This document shows positions 17,809-29,752 of a DNA stretch of 64,000 nucleotides, in pieces; within the stretch, counting starts at the first letter, position 1; every line of letters begins with the position of its first letter. The DNA is from Bdellovibrionales bacterium CG10_big_fil_rev_8_21_14_0_10_45_34 (GTDB lineage Bacteria > Bdellovibrionota > Bdellovibrionia > Bdellovibrionales > 1-14-0-10-45-34), in NCBI GenBank assembly GCA_002778785.1, contig PEZS01000010.1, forward strand, positions 62,001-126,000, read 5' to 3'. Below the pieces are notes generated by a model. That model ran no database searches. It was not told where the DNA came from and saw nothing but the letters and a program-made list of their open reading frames with translations. A program made the translations under genes and the position numbers.

Positions 17809-20800
17809 TTGAAAGACCTTCTTAATTTTTTTGATAAGCCAAAGGATCCTCTAGCGTTTAATTCGGTAAGGATTTCCTTGGCTTCACCTGAAATGATCAG
17901 AAAATGGTCGCACGGCGAAGTGAAGAAGCCTGAGACAATCAATTATCGGACGTTTAAACCTGAGCGTGATGGTTTGTTTTGTGCAAAGATTTTTGGGCCA
18001 ATTAAAGACTACGAGTGTCTTTGCGGCAAATACAAGAGAATGAAATATCGTGGTGTTGTTTGTGAAAAGTGCGGAGTAGAGGTAACGCAGTCAAAAGTTC
18101 GCCGAGAGCGCATGGGCCATATTGAGCTAGCAACACCTGTAGCTCACATTTGGTTTTTGAGATCGCTACCGAGCAGAATTGGTAACCTTCTCAATCTCAC
18201 TTTGAAAGACGTAGAGAGAATTCTCTACTGTGAGGCTTACGTCGTAGTTGATCCAGTAGAAACGGCTCTTCAAGAGGGGCAGGTTCTGACTGAAGAGGCG
18301 TACGAACAAGCGCTCAGCGAATATGGTCCGAACTTCAAATCAGAAATGGGCGGAGACGCGATCAGAGAACTACTCAGAAAAGTGGATCCAGAATACCTTT
18401 CGCGTAAGCTTCGTTTAGAGATTAAACAAACTAATTCGGAAGCCCAGATTAAAAAACTGACAAAGCGACTGAAAGTCGTCGAGGCATTTAGAAATTCGAT
18501 CAACAAGCCCGAGTGGATGATGCTTGATGTGATTCCCGTCATCCCACCTGACTTGCGACCACTTGTGCCTTTGGACGGCGGACGATTTGCGACCTCCGAT
18601 CTTAACGATCTTTATCGACGCGTAATTAACCGAAATAACCGTTTAAAGAAGCTCCAAGAGCTAAGTGCTCCAAGTATCATTATTCGAAACGAAAAGCGTA
18701 TGCTTCAGGAGTCGGTGGATGCTCTTTTTGATAATGGACGAAGGGGTAAAACGTTTACCGGTCCAAATAAACGTCCGCTACGCTCTTTGAGTGATATGCT
18801 GAAGGGCAAACATGGGCGCTTTAGACAGAACCTTCTTGGTAAGCGTGTGGACTACTCTGGTCGTTCGGTTATTGTCGTAGGGCCTACATTAAAGCTCCAT
18901 CAGTGCGGACTTCCTAAGAAAATGGCACTCGAACTCTTTAAGCCTTTTGTTTACAATAAATTAGAAGAAAAGGGTTTTGCCTCAACCATCAAGTTCGCGA
19001 AGAAAATGGTGGAGATGGAAGAAGTAGAAGTTTGGGACATTCTCTCTGAAGTGGTAAAAGAGCACCCTGTTCTACTTAACCGAGCGCCAACTCTTCATAG
19101 ACTCGGAATTCAAGCCTTTGAACCGGTGCTACTAGAAGGTAAAGCTATTCAGCTACATCCTCTTGTGTGTCAGGCATTCAACGCGGATTTCGACGGTGAC
19201 CAGATGGCGGTTCACGTACCTCTTTCGATTGAGGCTCAAGTAGAAGCGCGCGTTCTGATGATGTCTACAAACAACATCTTGAGCCCGGCAAATGGAAGGC
19301 CAATTATCAATCCGAGCCAAGACATTGTTTTGGGCATATACTGGATGACTCGTATTCGCCCGGGCGCTCTTGGGACTAATAAGAAATTTTCTAATACAGA
19401 CGAAATCATATACGCCTATGAAAATGGGCATGTTGATCTTCAGGCAGCAGTTAAATGCAGAATAAAGGGAAAGGTCTACGACACATCTGTTGGGCGAGCT
19501 TTGCTTTCAGATATTGTTCCTGATGATGTTCCTTATGATCATGTCAATCAGGTCATGACAAAGAAGCAGATCGCTAATCTTGTGGACATTTCATTCCGAC
19601 TTGCTGGAGCAAAGGCGACTGTGCTTCTTGCTGATAAAATCATGCAGCTTGGTTTCCGTTATTCAACTAAAGCGGGGATATCCATTTGCATCGATGACAT
19701 GGTGATACCTGATACCAAAGCGACAATGATTTCAAAGACAGAGACTCAGGTTAAAGAGTTTCAGAGACAATACGATGAAGGTCTTCTTACCGACGGTGAA
19801 AGATATAACCGTGTTGTGGACTTATGGGCACAGACGGGTGATCGAGTCGCCAAAGAAATGATGTCGAGAATCGAAAAGCAAACCTTCGAAGTGGCTGGCA
19901 AAAAAGAAGAAGGCCCGAGCTTTAACTCCATTTTTATCATGGCTGACTCTGGGGCCCGGGGTTCTGCCGCTCAGATCAGACAGCTCGCTGGTATGCGAGG
20001 ATTGATGGCAAAACCGTCTGGGGAGATTATAGAGGCTCCGATTACTGCTAACTTTCGAGAGGGACTGTCAGTTCTTCAGTACTTCACCTCGACTCACGGA
20101 GCACGAAAAGGTCTTGCGGATACGGCTTTGAAAACGGCTAACTCGGGATACCTTACAAGAAGACTTGTGGACGTTGCTCAAGACAGTATTGTTATTGAGA
20201 CTGACTGCGGGACATCAGAGGGAATGAAGATATCTGCTCTACTTGAGGGCGGCGAAATTATCCAGCCGTTGGGCGACAGAATTCTTGGTCGCGTGGCTCT
20301 ACAGGAAGTTCTCGACCCTGTAACCAACGATGTTATCGTTAATGCAAATCAAGAGATCCGAGAAGATCACGTAAGCCGGATTGAAGAAACTGGAATCGAA
20401 GAGGTAGAGATTCGATCAGTTCTTACTTGTAATACTCGCGGCGGAGTCTGCATTTATTGTTATGGCCGTGATTTGGCCAGAGGAAACATGGTCAATCTTG
20501 GTGAGGCTGTGGGTATTATTGCTGCACAGTCGATCGGAGAGCCTGGCACTCAGTTGACAATGAGAACATTCCACCTTGGTGGTACGGCGACCCGAGCTGT
20601 TGAGCAGTCCGTCCATGAGGCCCGCCACGAAGGTACTGTAAAATTCAAAGACATCCATGCTGTTGATAACAAAGATGGCAAGCTAACCGTTATGAATAGA
20701 AGCGGCGAAATAGTTGTGATTGATGTCTCTGGCCGAGAAAGGGATCGTTTCAAGATTGTCTATGGAGCGATGATAAATGTTCGAGAGGGCGACACCGTTC

Positions 20801-21936
20801 AGCGTGGTACTGTCATTGCAGAATGGGATCCGTATGCGAATCCGATCATTTCTGAAGTGTCGGGTCGTATCAACTTCAAGGACATCGAAGAAGGTATCAC
20901 AATGGTTGAGCAGGTGGATCCCGTATCTGGATTCTCAACTCGCGTGATCACGGAAAGTAAAGATAGCGAAATTAAACCGACCGTATATTTAACAGATGCG
21001 GACGGGAACGAAATGAAGCTTCCGGGTCGAGATATTCCAGTTCGTTATATCATACCAGTTGGAGCTCAGTTGCTTGTAGCAGAAGGACAGGAGATCCACG
21101 CCGGAGAAGTTCTTGCAAAAATTCAGCGAGAGACAAGTAAAACAAGGGATATCACTGGAGGTCTTCCTAGGGTTGCTGAGTTATTTGAAGCTCGAAAGCC
21201 GAAGGAAGCAGCGATTATTACTGAAGACGACGGCTATGTGAGCTTTGGTAAAGACTTAAAGGGCAAACAGAGAGTTATTGTGACTCCAGAGATAGGTGAG
21301 TCCAAAGAGTATTTGATTCCAAAAGGCAAGCATATTGCTGTAAGAGAAGGCGAATTTGTAAGAGCTGGTGAGGCTCTTATGGATGGACCAATTAACCCGC
21401 ACGACATATTAAAGGTGCGTGGGGATGCGGCATTGGCAGCATATCTTGTTAACGAAGTTCAAGAGGTTTACCGACTTCAGGGTGTGTCAATTAACGACAA
21501 ACATATCGAGATAATCGTTCGGCAAATGCTCCGCCGCGTGAAAATTCTTGATGCGGGCGACACAAGGTTCTTAGTGGGTGAGCAGGTTGAACGGTACGAG
21601 TTTGAGCAAGAGAACATTAAAGTGAAAAGAGAGGGAGGCGAAGAGGCTAAAGCTGACCCCCTCCTTCTTGGTATCACCAAGGCGTCTCTTAGCACTGACA
21701 GCTGGATTTCAGCGGCCTCGTTCCAGGAAACCACAAAAGTGCTTACAGAAGCTGCTATTCAGTCGCGAACTGACGGACTTAAGGGGCTTAAAGAAAGTAT
21801 TATTATGGGAAGGCTTGTTCCTGCGGGTACGGGGCTTCCGGCCTACAAGAAGTGGCCAGTTATTGTTGCCGACGGGGAGGACTACCCTCTTCCGATGGCT
21901 AAAAGAAATGAAGGATTACCTATTCATCACGGCTAA
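17809..21936 (+). CDS. rpoC: RNA polymerase beta-prime subunit
   Basis: 1375 residues. It carries the catalytic Mg-binding NADFDGD motif. The N-terminal zinc site ([20 protein letters not shown]) and the second zinc site ([13 protein letters not shown]) both keep all four cysteines. The bridge and trigger regions ([35 protein letters not shown]) are intact. Start TTG 17809 is preceded by AGGAG. A short hairpin CCCGT-TCTTG-ACGGG (21937-21951) follows the stop without a T run, so read-through into rpsL is likely. Confidence 0.99.
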   Translation: MKDLLNFFDKPKDPLAFNSVRISLASPEMIRKWSHGEVKKPETINYRTFKPERDGLFCAKIFGPIKDYECLCGKYKRMKYRGVVCEKCGVEVTQSKVRRERMGHIELATPVAHIWFLRSLPSRIGNLLNLTLKDVERILYCEAYVVVDPVETALQEGQVLTEEAYEQALSEYGPNFKSEMGGDAIRELLRKVDPEYLSRKLRLEIKQTNSEAQIKKLTKRLKVVEAFRNSINKPEWMMLDVIPVIPPDLRPLVPLDGGRFATSDLNDLYRRVINRNNRLKKLQELSAPSIIIRNEKRMLQESVDALFDNGRRGKTFTGPNKRPLRSLSDMLKGKHGRFRQNLLGKRVDYSGRSVIVVGPTLKLHQCGLPKKMALELFKPFVYNKLEEKGFASTIKFAKKMVEMEEVEVWDILSEVVKEHPVLLNRAPTLHRLGIQAFEPVLLEGKAIQLHPLVCQAFNADFDGDQMAVHVPLSIEAQVEARVLMMSTNNILSPANGRPIINPSQDIVLGIYWMTRIRPGALGTNKKFSNTDEIIYAYENGHVDLQAAVKCRIKGKVYDTSVGRALLSDIVPDDVPYDHVNQVMTKKQIANLVDISFRLAGAKATVLLADKIMQLGFRYSTKAGISICIDDMVIPDTKATMISKTETQVKEFQRQYDEGLLTDGERYNRVVDLWAQTGDRVAKEMMSRIEKQTFEVAGKKEEGPSFNSIFIMADSGARGSAAQIRQLAGMRGLMAKPSGEIIEAPITANFREGLSVLQYFTSTHGARKGLADTALKTANSGYLTRRLVDVAQDSIVIETDCGTSEGMKISALLEGGEIIQPLGDRILGRVALQEVLDPVTNDVIVNANQEIREDHVSRIEETGIEEVEIRSVLTCNTRGGVCIYCYGRDLARGNMVNLGEAVGIIAAQSIGEPGTQLTMRTFHLGGTATRAVEQSVHEARHEGTVKFKDIHAVDNKDGKLTVMNRSGEIVVIDVSGRERDRFKIVYGAMINVREGDTVQRGTVIAEWDPYANPIISEVSGRINFKDIEEGITMVEQVDPVSGFSTRVITESKDSEIKPTVYLTDADGNEMKLPGRDIPVRYIIPVGAQLLVAEGQEIHAGEVLAKIQRETSKTRDITGGLPRVAELFEARKPKEAAIITEDDGYVSFGKDLKGKQRVIVTPEIGESKEYLIPKGKHIAVREGEFVRAGEALMDGPINPHDILKVRGDAALAAYLVNEVQEVYRLQGVSINDKHIEIIVRQMLRRVKILDAGDTRFLVGEQVERYEFEQENIKVKREGGEEAKADPLLLGITKASLSTDSWISAASFQETTKVLTEAAIQSRTDGLKGLKESIIMGRLVPAGTGLPAYKKWPVIVADGEDYPLPMAKRNEGLPIHHG

Positions 21937-22002
21937 CCCGTTCTTGACGGGAGCCCAATGAGGGTTTAGATTTTCGGACTTTATTGAAGGCAGAGGAGAG
22001 AT

Positions 22003-22377
22003 ATGCCAACTATTAACCAGTTGATTCGAAGCGAGCGCAAAGTTCAGAAGAATCGGACAAAATCACCGGCTCTGACAAGATGTCCTCAAAGGCGCGGTGT
22101 TTGCACTCGCGTTTATACGACGACACCAAAGAAGCCAAACTCCGCTTTGAGAAAAGTTGCGAGGGTGCGATTGTCAAATGGGTACGAGGTGACTTCTTAC
22201 ATTCCTGGTATCGGACATAACCTTCAGGAGCACAGTGTGGTCTTGATACGTGGAGGAAGGGTCAAAGATCTTCCCGGAGTTCGGTATCACATTGTTCGGG
22301 GTGTATTAGATACCCAAGGTGTCAATAATAGGATGAATAGCCGCTCCAAGTACGGAACAAAAAAACCGAAGAAATAG
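22003..22377 (+). CDS. rpsL: Ribosomal protein S12
   Basis: 124 residues, standard. It is a decoding-centre protein. [13 protein letters not shown] and [13 protein letters not shown] hold the two lysines whose mutation gives streptomycin resistance elsewhere; both are wild type here. GAGGAGAG precedes ATG 22003. First gene of the str cluster rpsL-rpsG-fusA. Confidence 0.99.
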   Translation: MPTINQLIRSERKVQKNRTKSPALTRCPQRRGVCTRVYTTTPKKPNSALRKVARVRLSNGYEVTSYIPGIGHNLQEHSVVLIRGGRVKDLPGVRYHIVRGVLDTQGVNNRMNSRSKYGTKKPKK

Positions 22378-22416
22378 TATTAGCGTTTAGGTTTGTTGAG
22401 ATAGGAAAGAAAGAAT

Positions 22417-22890
22417 ATGTCGAGAAGAAAAGGTAATTACAAAAGAGAAGTGATTGCAGACCCGCTTTATGACGATGTTGTAATGGCTAAGTTCATCAAC
22501 ACAGTCATGATAGATGGCAAGAAGAGTCTAGCTCAGACGATTCTTTATTCGGCTCTTGATGAGCTTAAAAACAAGGTGCCGGGTGAGCCGCCGATGACGG
22601 TGTTTAAAAAGGCTGTGGAAAATGTGAAGCCAGCGCTTGAGGTTCGATCCAGGCGAGTTGGCGGAGCGACTTATCAGGTGCCTGTCGACGTGAGACCAAG
22701 TCGCAGACTCACTCTTGCGATGAGGTGGCTTGTTTTAAATGCACGAGCTCGGGGCGAGAAAACTATGGCACTGCGTTTAGCTTCAGAGTTAGCCGATGCG
22801 TATAACAGCAGGGGTAACTCCATTAAGAAGCGCGAAGACGTACACAAAATGGCTGAATCGAATAAGGCGTTTGCTCACTACATGTGGTAG
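22417..22890 (+). CDS. rpsG: Ribosomal protein S7
   Basis: 157 residues. It nucleates 30S head assembly by binding 16S rRNA. Typical blocks are [31 protein letters not shown] and [25 protein letters not shown] precedes ATG 22417. fusA begins 20 bases after its stop. Confidence 0.99.
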   Translation: MSRRKGNYKREVIADPLYDDVVMAKFINTVMIDGKKSLAQTILYSALDELKNKVPGEPPMTVFKKAVENVKPALEVRSRRVGGATYQVPVDVRPSRRLTLAMRWLVLNARARGEKTMALRLASELADAYNSRGNSIKKREDVHKMAESNKAFAHYMW

Positions 22891-22909
22891 ATGAGAAACG
22901 ACATCTTAG

Positions 22910-25027
22910 ATGTCTGCCAAAGATTGCAAAAAACTCGAAGAACTTAATTACACAAGAAATATAGGCATAATGGCTCATGTCGACGCTGGTAAGACAACGA
23001 CGACAGAGCGTATGCTTTATTACACCGGTAAAACCCATCGAATCGGCGAGGTAGACGCCGGTGCCGCGACGATGGATTGGATGATCCAGGAGCAAGAGCG
23101 CGGCATTACCATCACCGCTGCCGCAACAACTTGCTATTGGAAAAAACACCAAATTAATATTATCGATACGCCCGGGCACGTCGATTTCACGATTGAAGTT
23201 GAACGAAGTTTGCGTGTTCTTGATGGGGCCGTGGCTGTTTTTGATGCCGTTAACGGAGTAGAGCCTCAGTCAGAAACGGTCTGGCGGCAGGCGAATAAAT
23301 ATCGTGTGCCCCGCATTGCATTTATCAACAAGATGGACCGCATTGGCGCCAATTTTGAGGCATCAGTGCAGTCGATAATTTCAAAGCTAGGAGCACACGC
23401 GCTGCCTATTCAGTGGCCCGTCGGTGCAGAAGATCAGTTTCGCGGGTATGTTGATTTGATCACAATGAAGAAGCACTTGTGGGCATCTGATTTGCCTGAC
23501 TCCGATATCATCGTTGAAGACCTCATTGGCGACAACGAGTTTCAAGAGAAACGCAATTGTCTTGTAGAAAAGGTTGCTGAAAATGACGACCAACTTCTAG
23601 ATAAATATTTGGGGGGCGAAGAGATATCTGAGGCCGAATTAAAGACGGCACTTCGTAATGTCACGCTTTCTCAAAAAATCTTTCCTGTACTTTGTGGATC
23701 TGCTTATAAAAACAAGGGAGTTCGGGCTGTGCTCGATGCTGTCATTGACTATTTGCCAAGTCCACTCGATGTTCCGCCGATAGTGGGTAAACTTGTTGTC
23801 GATGGCGAACTCACAGATAAAGAGGTTGCTGTAAAAACGGACTTCGAAGAAGAGACCGCCGCGCTAGCATTCAAGATAGCAATGGATCAATTTATTGGCG
23901 GACTTACATTTGTTCGAGTTTATAGCGGCACGATAGAGGTAGGGCAGACGCTCATGAATGCCAGGCTATCGAAGCGGGAACGGGTTCAAAAGATTGTTCG
24001 CCTACATGCAAATTCTCGTGAAGAATTAAAGGAGCTACGGGCTGGCGATATCGGCGCTCTCGTGGGTCTTAAGCTTGTTGGAACGGGCGATACTTTGTGT
24101 GATCAGAAGAGGGTATTGGCTCTTGAGAAAATACACTTTCCTGACCCGGTGATTGCTGTGGCTATTGAACCCAAATCTTCTTCCGATCAGGCTAAGCTAA
24201 CGCAAGCCCTAGAGAGATTGTGTCAAGAGGATCCCTCGCTAAAAACGGGGACGGACTTAGAAACTGGTCAACTTCTCATCTCCGGAATGGGTGAGCTCCA
24301 TCTTGAAATTATAGTTGATCGTCTCGAAAGAGAGTACAAAACTAAAGTTAACCGAGGAAAACCCCAGGTTTCTTACCGCGAATCCATTTCGACCGAGGCA
24401 ACTGCAGAGGGCAAATTCGAGCGAGTTATCTCGGGCGAAGCCCAGTTTGGCTACTGCCAGTTAAGAGTCTATCCCCAGGCGCAAGGTGCGGGTTTTAAAT
24501 TCTCATCAAAGGTAGACCAAAAATCGATTCCCGCCGAGTTTATCCATTCTATCGAAGTGGGAGCCCGTGAAGCCTCTGAAACTGGAGTACTTGCTGGCTA
24601 TCAGGTTCTCGATTTGGGTGTAGAGCTGCTCGATACAAAATACGATCAAGTGAGTTCGACCCAGGTGGCCTACAAGATTGCGGCATCGATTGCTGTTCGC
24701 GAAGCGATGAAGCAGGCGAAACCTCAGCTTCTTGAGCCAATTGTAGCTATTGAGATAACTACGCCCGAGGGATTTATGGGTGCTGTGATTGGCGACTTAA
24801 ATGGCCGTCGTGGGCGTGTAGAATCAATGGCTCCAAAGGGCGACGTGCAGGTAATTCAGGGGGAGGTTCCGGTGGCAGGGCTCTTTGGTTATGCTACTGA
24901 CCTGAGATCTTTGACCCAGGGTAGGGCTACTTGCAGCTCAGAAATGAGCCGTTTTGACGTCGTTCCTCCTCGCATAGAAGCAGAAATTCTTTCTCGACTA
25001 GGGCGAAAGAGGCCAGAGGGGCACTAG
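22910..25027 (+). CDS. fusA: Elongation factor G
   Basis: 705-residue translocation GTPase. G motifs are intact: AHVDAGKTT, the switch I/II area [13 protein letters not shown] and DTPGHVDF, and NKMDR. Domain II-V blocks such as [12 protein letters not shown] and [12 protein letters not shown] are present. The protein is more diverged than its neighbours in domains IV-V: the usual GDVIGDLNSRRG reads [12 protein letters not shown]. The ribosome site is weak, so translation may depend on coupling to rpsG. tuf, the usual next gene, is not here. A ribosome-recycling paralogue would look similar, but the position in the str cluster favours the main EF-G. Confidence 0.93.
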   Translation: MSAKDCKKLEELNYTRNIGIMAHVDAGKTTTTERMLYYTGKTHRIGEVDAGAATMDWMIQEQERGITITAAATTCYWKKHQINIIDTPGHVDFTIEVERSLRVLDGAVAVFDAVNGVEPQSETVWRQANKYRVPRIAFINKMDRIGANFEASVQSIISKLGAHALPIQWPVGAEDQFRGYVDLITMKKHLWASDLPDSDIIVEDLIGDNEFQEKRNCLVEKVAENDDQLLDKYLGGEEISEAELKTALRNVTLSQKIFPVLCGSAYKNKGVRAVLDAVIDYLPSPLDVPPIVGKLVVDGELTDKEVAVKTDFEEETAALAFKIAMDQFIGGLTFVRVYSGTIEVGQTLMNARLSKRERVQKIVRLHANSREELKELRAGDIGALVGLKLVGTGDTLCDQKRVLALEKIHFPDPVIAVAIEPKSSSDQAKLTQALERLCQEDPSLKTGTDLETGQLLISGMGELHLEIIVDRLEREYKTKVNRGKPQVSYRESISTEATAEGKFERVISGEAQFGYCQLRVYPQAQGAGFKFSSKVDQKSIPAEFIHSIEVGAREASETGVLAGYQVLDLGVELLDTKYDQVSSTQVAYKIAASIAVREAMKQAKPQLLEPIVAIEITTPEGFMGAVIGDLNGRRGRVESMAPKGDVQVIQGEVPVAGLFGYATDLRSLTQGRATCSSEMSRFDVVPPRIEAEILSRLGRKRPEGH

Positions 25028-25092
25028 TATGGGCACCCTAGTCAGGCTTCGGAATGACAGATAAGATCAAGAACAAAAATAATCTTTCACCT

Positions 25093-25122
25093 TTGACAAC
25101 AAAGAGATTTCTGTAGCATACT
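25093..25122 (+). promoter_or_regulatory. Predicted sigma70-type promoter of the S10 operon
   Basis: A perfect TTGACA (25093-25098) and CATACT (25117-25122) are 18 bases apart, in the 239-base gap between fusA and rpsJ. It would give a leader of about 135 bases before rpsJ, long enough for a regulatory structure, though I could not identify one. Confidence 0.6.
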
Positions 25123-25266
25123 CCCGGCCTTGTGCTTGAGAATTTCGGTTTTCTGCGCAGATTCCCTATTATTGATTTTCAAAAAAGGTCGAGCATTGGG
25201 AGAGCTGTGTTCGTGCTTAGATGTTCTGAGGCGAACCCGTAGAGTTAATTGGAGTTGGGTGAAATT

Positions 25267-25581
25267 ATGCAAAGCCAGCGAATTCGAATCAGATTGAAAG
25301 CCTTCGATCACAAACTTCTCGATCTTTCTACTAAAGAGATTGTCGAGACTGCACGAAGAACGGGAGCGCGCGTTGCCGGGCCGATTCCACTACCTACACG
25401 AATCAACCGATACACGGTTTTGCGTTCTCCGCACGTTGATAAAAAATCGCGTGAACAGTTTGAAATTCGAACACATAAAAGAATGTTAGATATACTCGAG
25501 CCGACACAACAAACTGTGGATCAGTTGATGAAGCTGGATCTGTCAGCAGGTGTCGACGTAGAAATTAAATTAGGTAGCTAA
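25267..25581 (+). CDS. rpsJ: Ribosomal protein S10
   Basis: 104 residues. A 30S head protein, and as NusE also an antitermination partner of NusB and NusG. The signature [26 protein letters not shown] is present in parts. ATG 25267 is taken as start (GGTGA just upstream); the open frame begins six codons earlier at a TTG. First gene of the S10 operon. Confidence 0.97.
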   Translation: MQSQRIRIRLKAFDHKLLDLSTKEIVETARRTGARVAGPIPLPTRINRYTVLRSPHVDKKSREQFEIRTHKRMLDILEPTQQTVDQLMKLDLSAGVDVEIKLGS

Positions 25582-25615
25582 TTGTAAATGCAATTTGGAA
25601 TTTTGGAGATAGAGA

Positions 25616-26308
25616 ATGAGCGAACAAAATGAGGAAGTAACCACCGACTCGGATCCTACCGGAGCCGCTGAGTCTGCCGGACTCAAGCTCCCTGGGCTTT
25701 TTGCTACGAAAGTAGGAATGACAACGGTCTACACTGAAAATGGCGACAGTGTGCCTGTCACTGTTTTGAAAGTGGGCGACTGGCGAGTCACTCAGGTTAT
25801 TAAATCCGCAGATAGAGGCTACTCAGCCATTCAAATCGGCAGCGGGATAAAAAAGGCAAAAAATGCGTCTAAAGCTGAAACCAAGGCCTTCGGTGCTGCG
25901 GGATTTGAAAGTGGTGCCCAAAAAGTTGGCGAGATTCGCGTAGAGTCCGATCTTGAAGCGTCCGTTGGTCAGGCAGTTGATATCCATAGCTTCACAAAGG
26001 GTGACAAAGTAAAAGTCACCGGCAAATCCAAGGGTTGCGGTTTTTCTGGTGTTGTGAAGCGGTACAAGTTTGCTGGCGGTCCAGCATCTCACGGTTCACA
26101 TTTTCATCGTCAGCCCGGATCAAGCGGAAACAGAACTTGGCCAGGTCGTGTTTTGCCCGGAAAACGTTTTCCAGGTCAGTACGGCAACAAGAATATTACA
26201 GTTCGCGGCCTTAAGGTTATTGAAATTCTTCCTGAGGAAAGTGTGATTTTAGTAAAAGGCTCTGTGCCTGGCGCTATGAACACATTGCTTCGGGTTGAAA
26301 AGATTTAG
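25616..26308 (+). CDS. rplC: Ribosomal protein L3 with acidic N-terminal extension
   Basis: 230 residues; E. coli L3 has 209. The L3 fold begins near residue 26 at LPGLFATKVGMTTVY, where most L3 proteins begin within a few residues of Met1. The first 25 residues are Glu/Asp/Ser/Thr-rich with no hydrophobic core. The long loop that reaches the peptidyl-transferase centre is visible (GPASHGSHFHRQPGSSGNR). ATG 25616 has GGAG 8 bases upstream and no better internal start is obvious, so the extension is probably real. Confidence 0.96.
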   Translation: MSEQNEEVTTDSDPTGAAESAGLKLPGLFATKVGMTTVYTENGDSVPVTVLKVGDWRVTQVIKSADRGYSAIQIGSGIKKAKNASKAETKAFGAAGFESGAQKVGEIRVESDLEASVGQAVDIHSFTKGDKVKVTGKSKGCGFSGVVKRYKFAGGPASHGSHFHRQPGSSGNRTWPGRVLPGKRFPGQYGNKNITVRGLKVIEILPEESVILVKGSVPGAMNTLLRVEKI

Positions 26309-26323
26309 TGGAGTAACGGACAC

Positions 26324-26941
26324 ATGGCAAAAGCTAAAGTTTATTCTTGGGATAAAAGTGAAGTTGGGTCGGTTGAGCTCAATGATGCTATCTATGGTGC
26401 ACCTGTTCGTAAGGACATTCTCCACGAAGTTGTTAGGTGGCAGTTAGCTAGTCGTCGTCAAGGGACTCACAAGGTAAAGACGCGGGCATTTGTAAGCGGC
26501 GGTGGTAAAAAACCATTTAAGCAAAAGGGTACGGGTAATGCCCGTCAAGGTTCCACGAGATCGCCCCTTAATCCTGGCGGCGCAGTTCTTTTTGGGCCTC
26601 AACCACGCGATTATTCTTATGTTCTTCCGAAGAAAGTCAAAAAAATTGGGCTTCGCTCCGCTCTTTCTTATTTAAATGGTGAAGGTCGGCTTTACGTAGT
26701 CGACAGTATTCAGAGCAACGGCAAGACTAGCGAGTTCAACAGCAAGCTCAAAGGCTTTGGGTTAGTTAAGGCTGTCGTTGTAGATAAAGCAGAGGAGGCA
26801 ATGGTTAAGCGTGCAAGTCGCAACCTGAAAGCCTACAGATATCTAAGTGTTGAAGGGCTAAATGTTTACGATCTTTTAAAATACGATGCTGTTGTTATCA
26901 ACAAGCAGAGCTTAGATAAGATCGAAGAGAGATTGGGATAA
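26324..26941 (+). CDS. rplD: Ribosomal protein L4
   Basis: 205 residues. It lines the exit tunnel, and in E. coli represses the S10 operon. Tunnel-loop residues GGGKKPFKQKGTGNARQGS and the block FGPQPRDYSYVLPKKVKK are conserved. It starts 15 bases after rplC at ATG 26324. Confidence 0.98.
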   Translation: MAKAKVYSWDKSEVGSVELNDAIYGAPVRKDILHEVVRWQLASRRQGTHKVKTRAFVSGGGKKPFKQKGTGNARQGSTRSPLNPGGAVLFGPQPRDYSYVLPKKVKKIGLRSALSYLNGEGRLYVVDSIQSNGKTSEFNSKLKGFGLVKAVVVDKAEEAMVKRASRNLKAYRYLSVEGLNVYDLLKYDAVVINKQSLDKIEERLG

Positions 26942-26945
26942 AGAT

Positions 26946-27230
26946 ATGTACGAGTTGATCAAGAGACCAATTGTAACTGAGAAAAATACAATTCATCAGG
27001 CAGCTGGCGTGTACGCGTTTGAAGTTGAGTCGTCTGCAGATAAGCTGCAGATCAAAACGGCGGTAGAAAAGGCGTTCAACGTAAAAGTCAGCTCTGTCCG
27101 TACACTAGTATGTCGTGATCGAGCGCGAAAGCGAGCCACGTTAAAGAATGCGGGCCGTGCTCGCTATTGGAAGAAGGCTCTTGTGCAACTCAAACCCGGA
27201 CATAAAATCTCTATTTTTGAGGGAGCATAG
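26946..27230 (+). CDS. rplW: Ribosomal protein L23
   Basis: 94 residues. It sits at the tunnel exit and docks trigger factor and SRP. The N-terminal [11 protein letters not shown] block and the C-terminal [13 protein letters not shown] are typical. It starts 4 bases after the rplD stop, so translation is coupled. Confidence 0.97.
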   Translation: MYELIKRPIVTEKNTIHQAAGVYAFEVESSADKLQIKTAVEKAFNVKVSSVRTLVCRDRARKRATLKNAGRARYWKKALVQLKPGHKISIFEGA

Positions 27231-27232
27231 GA

Positions 27233-28051
27233 ATGGCAATCAAAGTTTATAGACCATACACATCTAGCCGGCGCCACATGACCGGACATTCCTTTGAGGA
27301 AATCACAAAAAGTTTTCCCGAAAAGTCACTCTTGCAGCCACTTCCCAGAAAAGGTGCAAGAAATAACCACGGACAGATCACTATACGAAGCCAAGGTGGT
27401 GGTCATAAACGTAAGTATCGTTTAGTGGATTTTAAGAGAACAAAACTGGAAGTGCCTGCGAAGGTTGCGGCGATCGAATATGATCCCAATAGGTCCGCTC
27501 GTATTGCTCTTCTGTTTTATGCAGACGGTGAGAAGGCTTATATACTGGCACCAGTAGGACTTAATGTCGGCGATCAAATAGTCTCTAGCGACACAGCGGA
27601 TATTAAGCCGGGCAACAGTCTCAGCTTAAAGGCCATTCCAGTGGGTACGCAAATTCATAACATTGAGTTAAGGCCTGGTAAGGGAGCTCAATTGGTAAGG
27701 GGCGCGGGGACAGCTGCTTCTTTAGTTGCAAGAGAAAATGAGTATTGCCTGGTAAAGCTTCCTTCCGGTGAAGTAAGAAAAGTTTTGAGTGTATGTAGGG
27801 CAACCATTGGTCAGGTTGGTAACACTGATAATGAGAACATTGAGCTTGGTAAAGCGGGCAGGAATCGCTGGAGAGGCAAAAGGCCTAAAGTTCGCGGTAT
27901 GGCTATGAACCCGATTGATCACCCACTTGGTGGTGGTGAGGGTCGTGGTAAAGGGCATCACCCGGTTACGCCTTGGGGTCAACCGAGCAAGGGATATAAA
28001 ACTCGAAATATCAAGCGCACTAACAGCATGATTGTTAAGCGTAGAAAGTAA
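27233..28051 (+). CDS. rplB: Ribosomal protein L2
   Basis: 272 residues, one of the most conserved 50S proteins, near the peptidyl-transferase centre. [20 protein letters not shown] is seen as [19 protein letters not shown], and the C-terminal [18 protein letters not shown] holds the histidine implicated in peptidyl transfer. It starts 2 bases after rplW with AGG just before ATG. Confidence 0.99.
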   Translation: MAIKVYRPYTSSRRHMTGHSFEEITKSFPEKSLLQPLPRKGARNNHGQITIRSQGGGHKRKYRLVDFKRTKLEVPAKVAAIEYDPNRSARIALLFYADGEKAYILAPVGLNVGDQIVSSDTADIKPGNSLSLKAIPVGTQIHNIELRPGKGAQLVRGAGTAASLVARENEYCLVKLPSGEVRKVLSVCRATIGQVGNTDNENIELGKAGRNRWRGKRPKVRGMAMNPIDHPLGGGEGRGKGHHPVTPWGQPSKGYKTRNIKRTNSMIVKRRK

Positions 28052-28062
28052 GGAGTTAGAGA

Positions 28063-28341
28063 GTGGCAAGGTCGATTAAAAAAGGACCCTTTATTGATGA
28101 TCACCTTCTTAAGAAGGTTGTGGCAGGACGTGGCGATAAGAAAGTCATCAAAACTTGGTCTCGCCGGTCAACGGTAATTCCCGACATGGTCGGAGTTACT
28201 CTTGCTGTTCACAACGGGAAGAAGTTTGTTCCAGTTTATGTGACTGAAAATATGATTGGGCACAAGTTGGGCGAGTTTGCTCCGACAAGAACATTTCATG
28301 GGCACGCAGAAAAGAAATCTGCGGCTCCTGTTAAGAAGTGA
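28063..28341 (+). CDS. rpsS: Ribosomal protein S19
   Basis: 92 residues. A 30S head protein next to S13. [18 protein letters not shown] and the block [16 protein letters not shown] are diagnostic. Start GTG 28063 follows AAGGAGTTAGAG. rplV begins 14 bases after its stop. Confidence 0.98.
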   Translation: MARSIKKGPFIDDHLLKKVVAGRGDKKVIKTWSRRSTVIPDMVGVTLAVHNGKKFVPVYVTENMIGHKLGEFAPTRTFHGHAEKKSAAPVKK

Positions 28342-28355
28342 TTGAGGATCGAAAG

Positions 28356-28688
28356 ATGGAAGTGAAAGCAAAACTAAGATTTGCACGTGTTGGGGCACAA
28401 AAGGCGAGACTAGTTGCGGATCTGGTCCGTAACAAGAACGTCAATGATGCGCTGAAAATTTTGGCAACAACGCATAAAAAGTCCGCAGTTATGGTTAAGA
28501 AGTTGATTGAGTCGGCGGTTGCAAACGCAGTTCAGGGGCAAACTGTAGATCCTGATAGTTTGTTTGTGAAATCGATATCTGTAGATGCTGGTCCAGTCAT
28601 GAAGCGATACGTACCAAAGGCACAAGGTAGAGCTTCAGAAGTGAGAAAGAAGACAAGCCACATCAATTTGATTTTGGACGAGAGGTAA
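28356..28688 (+). CDS. rplV: Ribosomal protein L22
   Basis: 110 residues, the E. coli length. It lines the exit tunnel beside L4. [18 protein letters not shown] and the tail APKAQGRAS-type block ([18 protein letters not shown]) are typical. ATG 28356 has GAGG 8 bases upstream; the open frame extends six codons further back without support. Confidence 0.97.
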   Translation: MEVKAKLRFARVGAQKARLVADLVRNKNVNDALKILATTHKKSAVMVKKLIESAVANAVQGQTVDPDSLFVKSISVDAGPVMKRYVPKAQGRASEVRKKTSHINLILDER

Positions 28689-28690
28689 GA

Positions 28691-29356
28691 GTGGGACAAA
28701 AAGTCAATCCGGTAGGATTTCGTTTAGGTGTAATAAGAACTTGGGACTCTCGATGGTTCTCTAAGGGGCGAGTTTACGCTCAGAATCTTCACGAAGATTT
28801 CAGATTGAGATCGTTTGTGAAAAAGCACCTCCGAAATGCGGGTGTCGGCAAAATTGAACTGGAGCGAGCGGCAAACAAGGTTAAAGTCATTATTTCGACA
28901 GCTCGACCTGGAGTAGTTATTGGTAAGAAAGGGGCTGGAATTGACGCCTTGAGAGCTGAAGTTCAAAAGCTAACCCCAAATGAAGTTTTCTTAAATATTC
29001 AGGAAGTTAGAAAGCCAGATACAGATGCTCAGCTCGCAGCCGAGAGTTTGGCAATGCAGCTTGAAAAGCGTGTTTCGTGGAGAAGAGCTCTTAAAAAGGC
29101 CATTCAAGCGGCAATTCGCGGAGGCGTTCGAGGAGTTAAGATTCGAGTGAGTGGGCGTCTAGATGGTGCAGAGATCGCTCGTTCGGAGTGGTACACAGAG
29201 AAGAGCGTTCCACTTCACACCTTGCGGGCGGATATCGATTATGGAACCGCAGAAGCGTTAACAACGTACGGACTTATAGGAATTAAGGTGTGGATCTATA
29301 AAGGCGATATTATGTCGGCTAAGGAGATCGAGGAGGCGCAACGTGTTAAGTCCTAA
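28691..29356 (+). CDS. rpsC: Ribosomal protein S3
   Basis: 221 residues. It forms part of the mRNA entry site and helicase activity. [18 protein letters not shown] and the KH motif [13 protein letters not shown] are clear; the C-terminal [17 protein letters not shown] is conserved. Start GTG 28691 follows the rplV stop by two bases. Its last 14 bases overlap rplP. Confidence 0.98.
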   Translation: MGQKVNPVGFRLGVIRTWDSRWFSKGRVYAQNLHEDFRLRSFVKKHLRNAGVGKIELERAANKVKVIISTARPGVVIGKKGAGIDALRAEVQKLTPNEVFLNIQEVRKPDTDAQLAAESLAMQLEKRVSWRRALKKAIQAAIRGGVRGVKIRVSGRLDGAEIARSEWYTEKSVPLHTLRADIDYGTAEALTTYGLIGIKVWIYKGDIMSAKEIEEAQRVKS

Positions 29357-29747
29357 GAAGGTCAAATACCGTAAACAGCACCGGCCAAGTGGCGATGGTT
29401 TGGCTTATCGTGGAAGCAACGTAGCTTTTGGAGATTTTGCCCTGCAAGCCTCTGAAGCCGGCTGGATTTCAGCTCGGCAAATCGAGGCTAGTCGTATTGC
29501 AATCTCCAGATATGTTAAGCGTGGTGGAAAAATTTGGATTCGGATTTTTCCGGATCGATCGATTACTAAGAAGGCTGCTGAGACACGAATGGGAAGCGGT
29601 AAGGGAAATCCAGAGTACTGGGTTGCCCCGGTTTTACCAGGCAGAGTCCTCTTTGAAATGAACGGCGTTACTAGAGAGCAGGCAGCTGAGGCGTTTCGCC
29701 TAGCGGGTCACAAGCTTCCTATTAAGACAAGGTTTTTGGCGAGGTAA
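29343..29747 (+). CDS. rplP: Ribosomal protein L16
   Basis: 134 residues, near E. coli (136). It binds near the A-site t[27 protein letters not shown]-type block ([16 protein letters not shown]) and the end [10 protein letters not shown] are diagnostic. GTG 29343 lies inside the end of rpsC, with GGAGG shortly upstream. Confidence 0.98.
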   Translation: MLSPKKVKYRKQHRPSGDGLAYRGSNVAFGDFALQASEAGWISARQIEASRIAISRYVKRGGKIWIRIFPDRSITKKAAETRMGSGKGNPEYWVAPVLPGRVLFEMNGVTREQAAEAFRLAGHKLPIKTRFLAR

Positions 29748-29752
29748 TTTAT

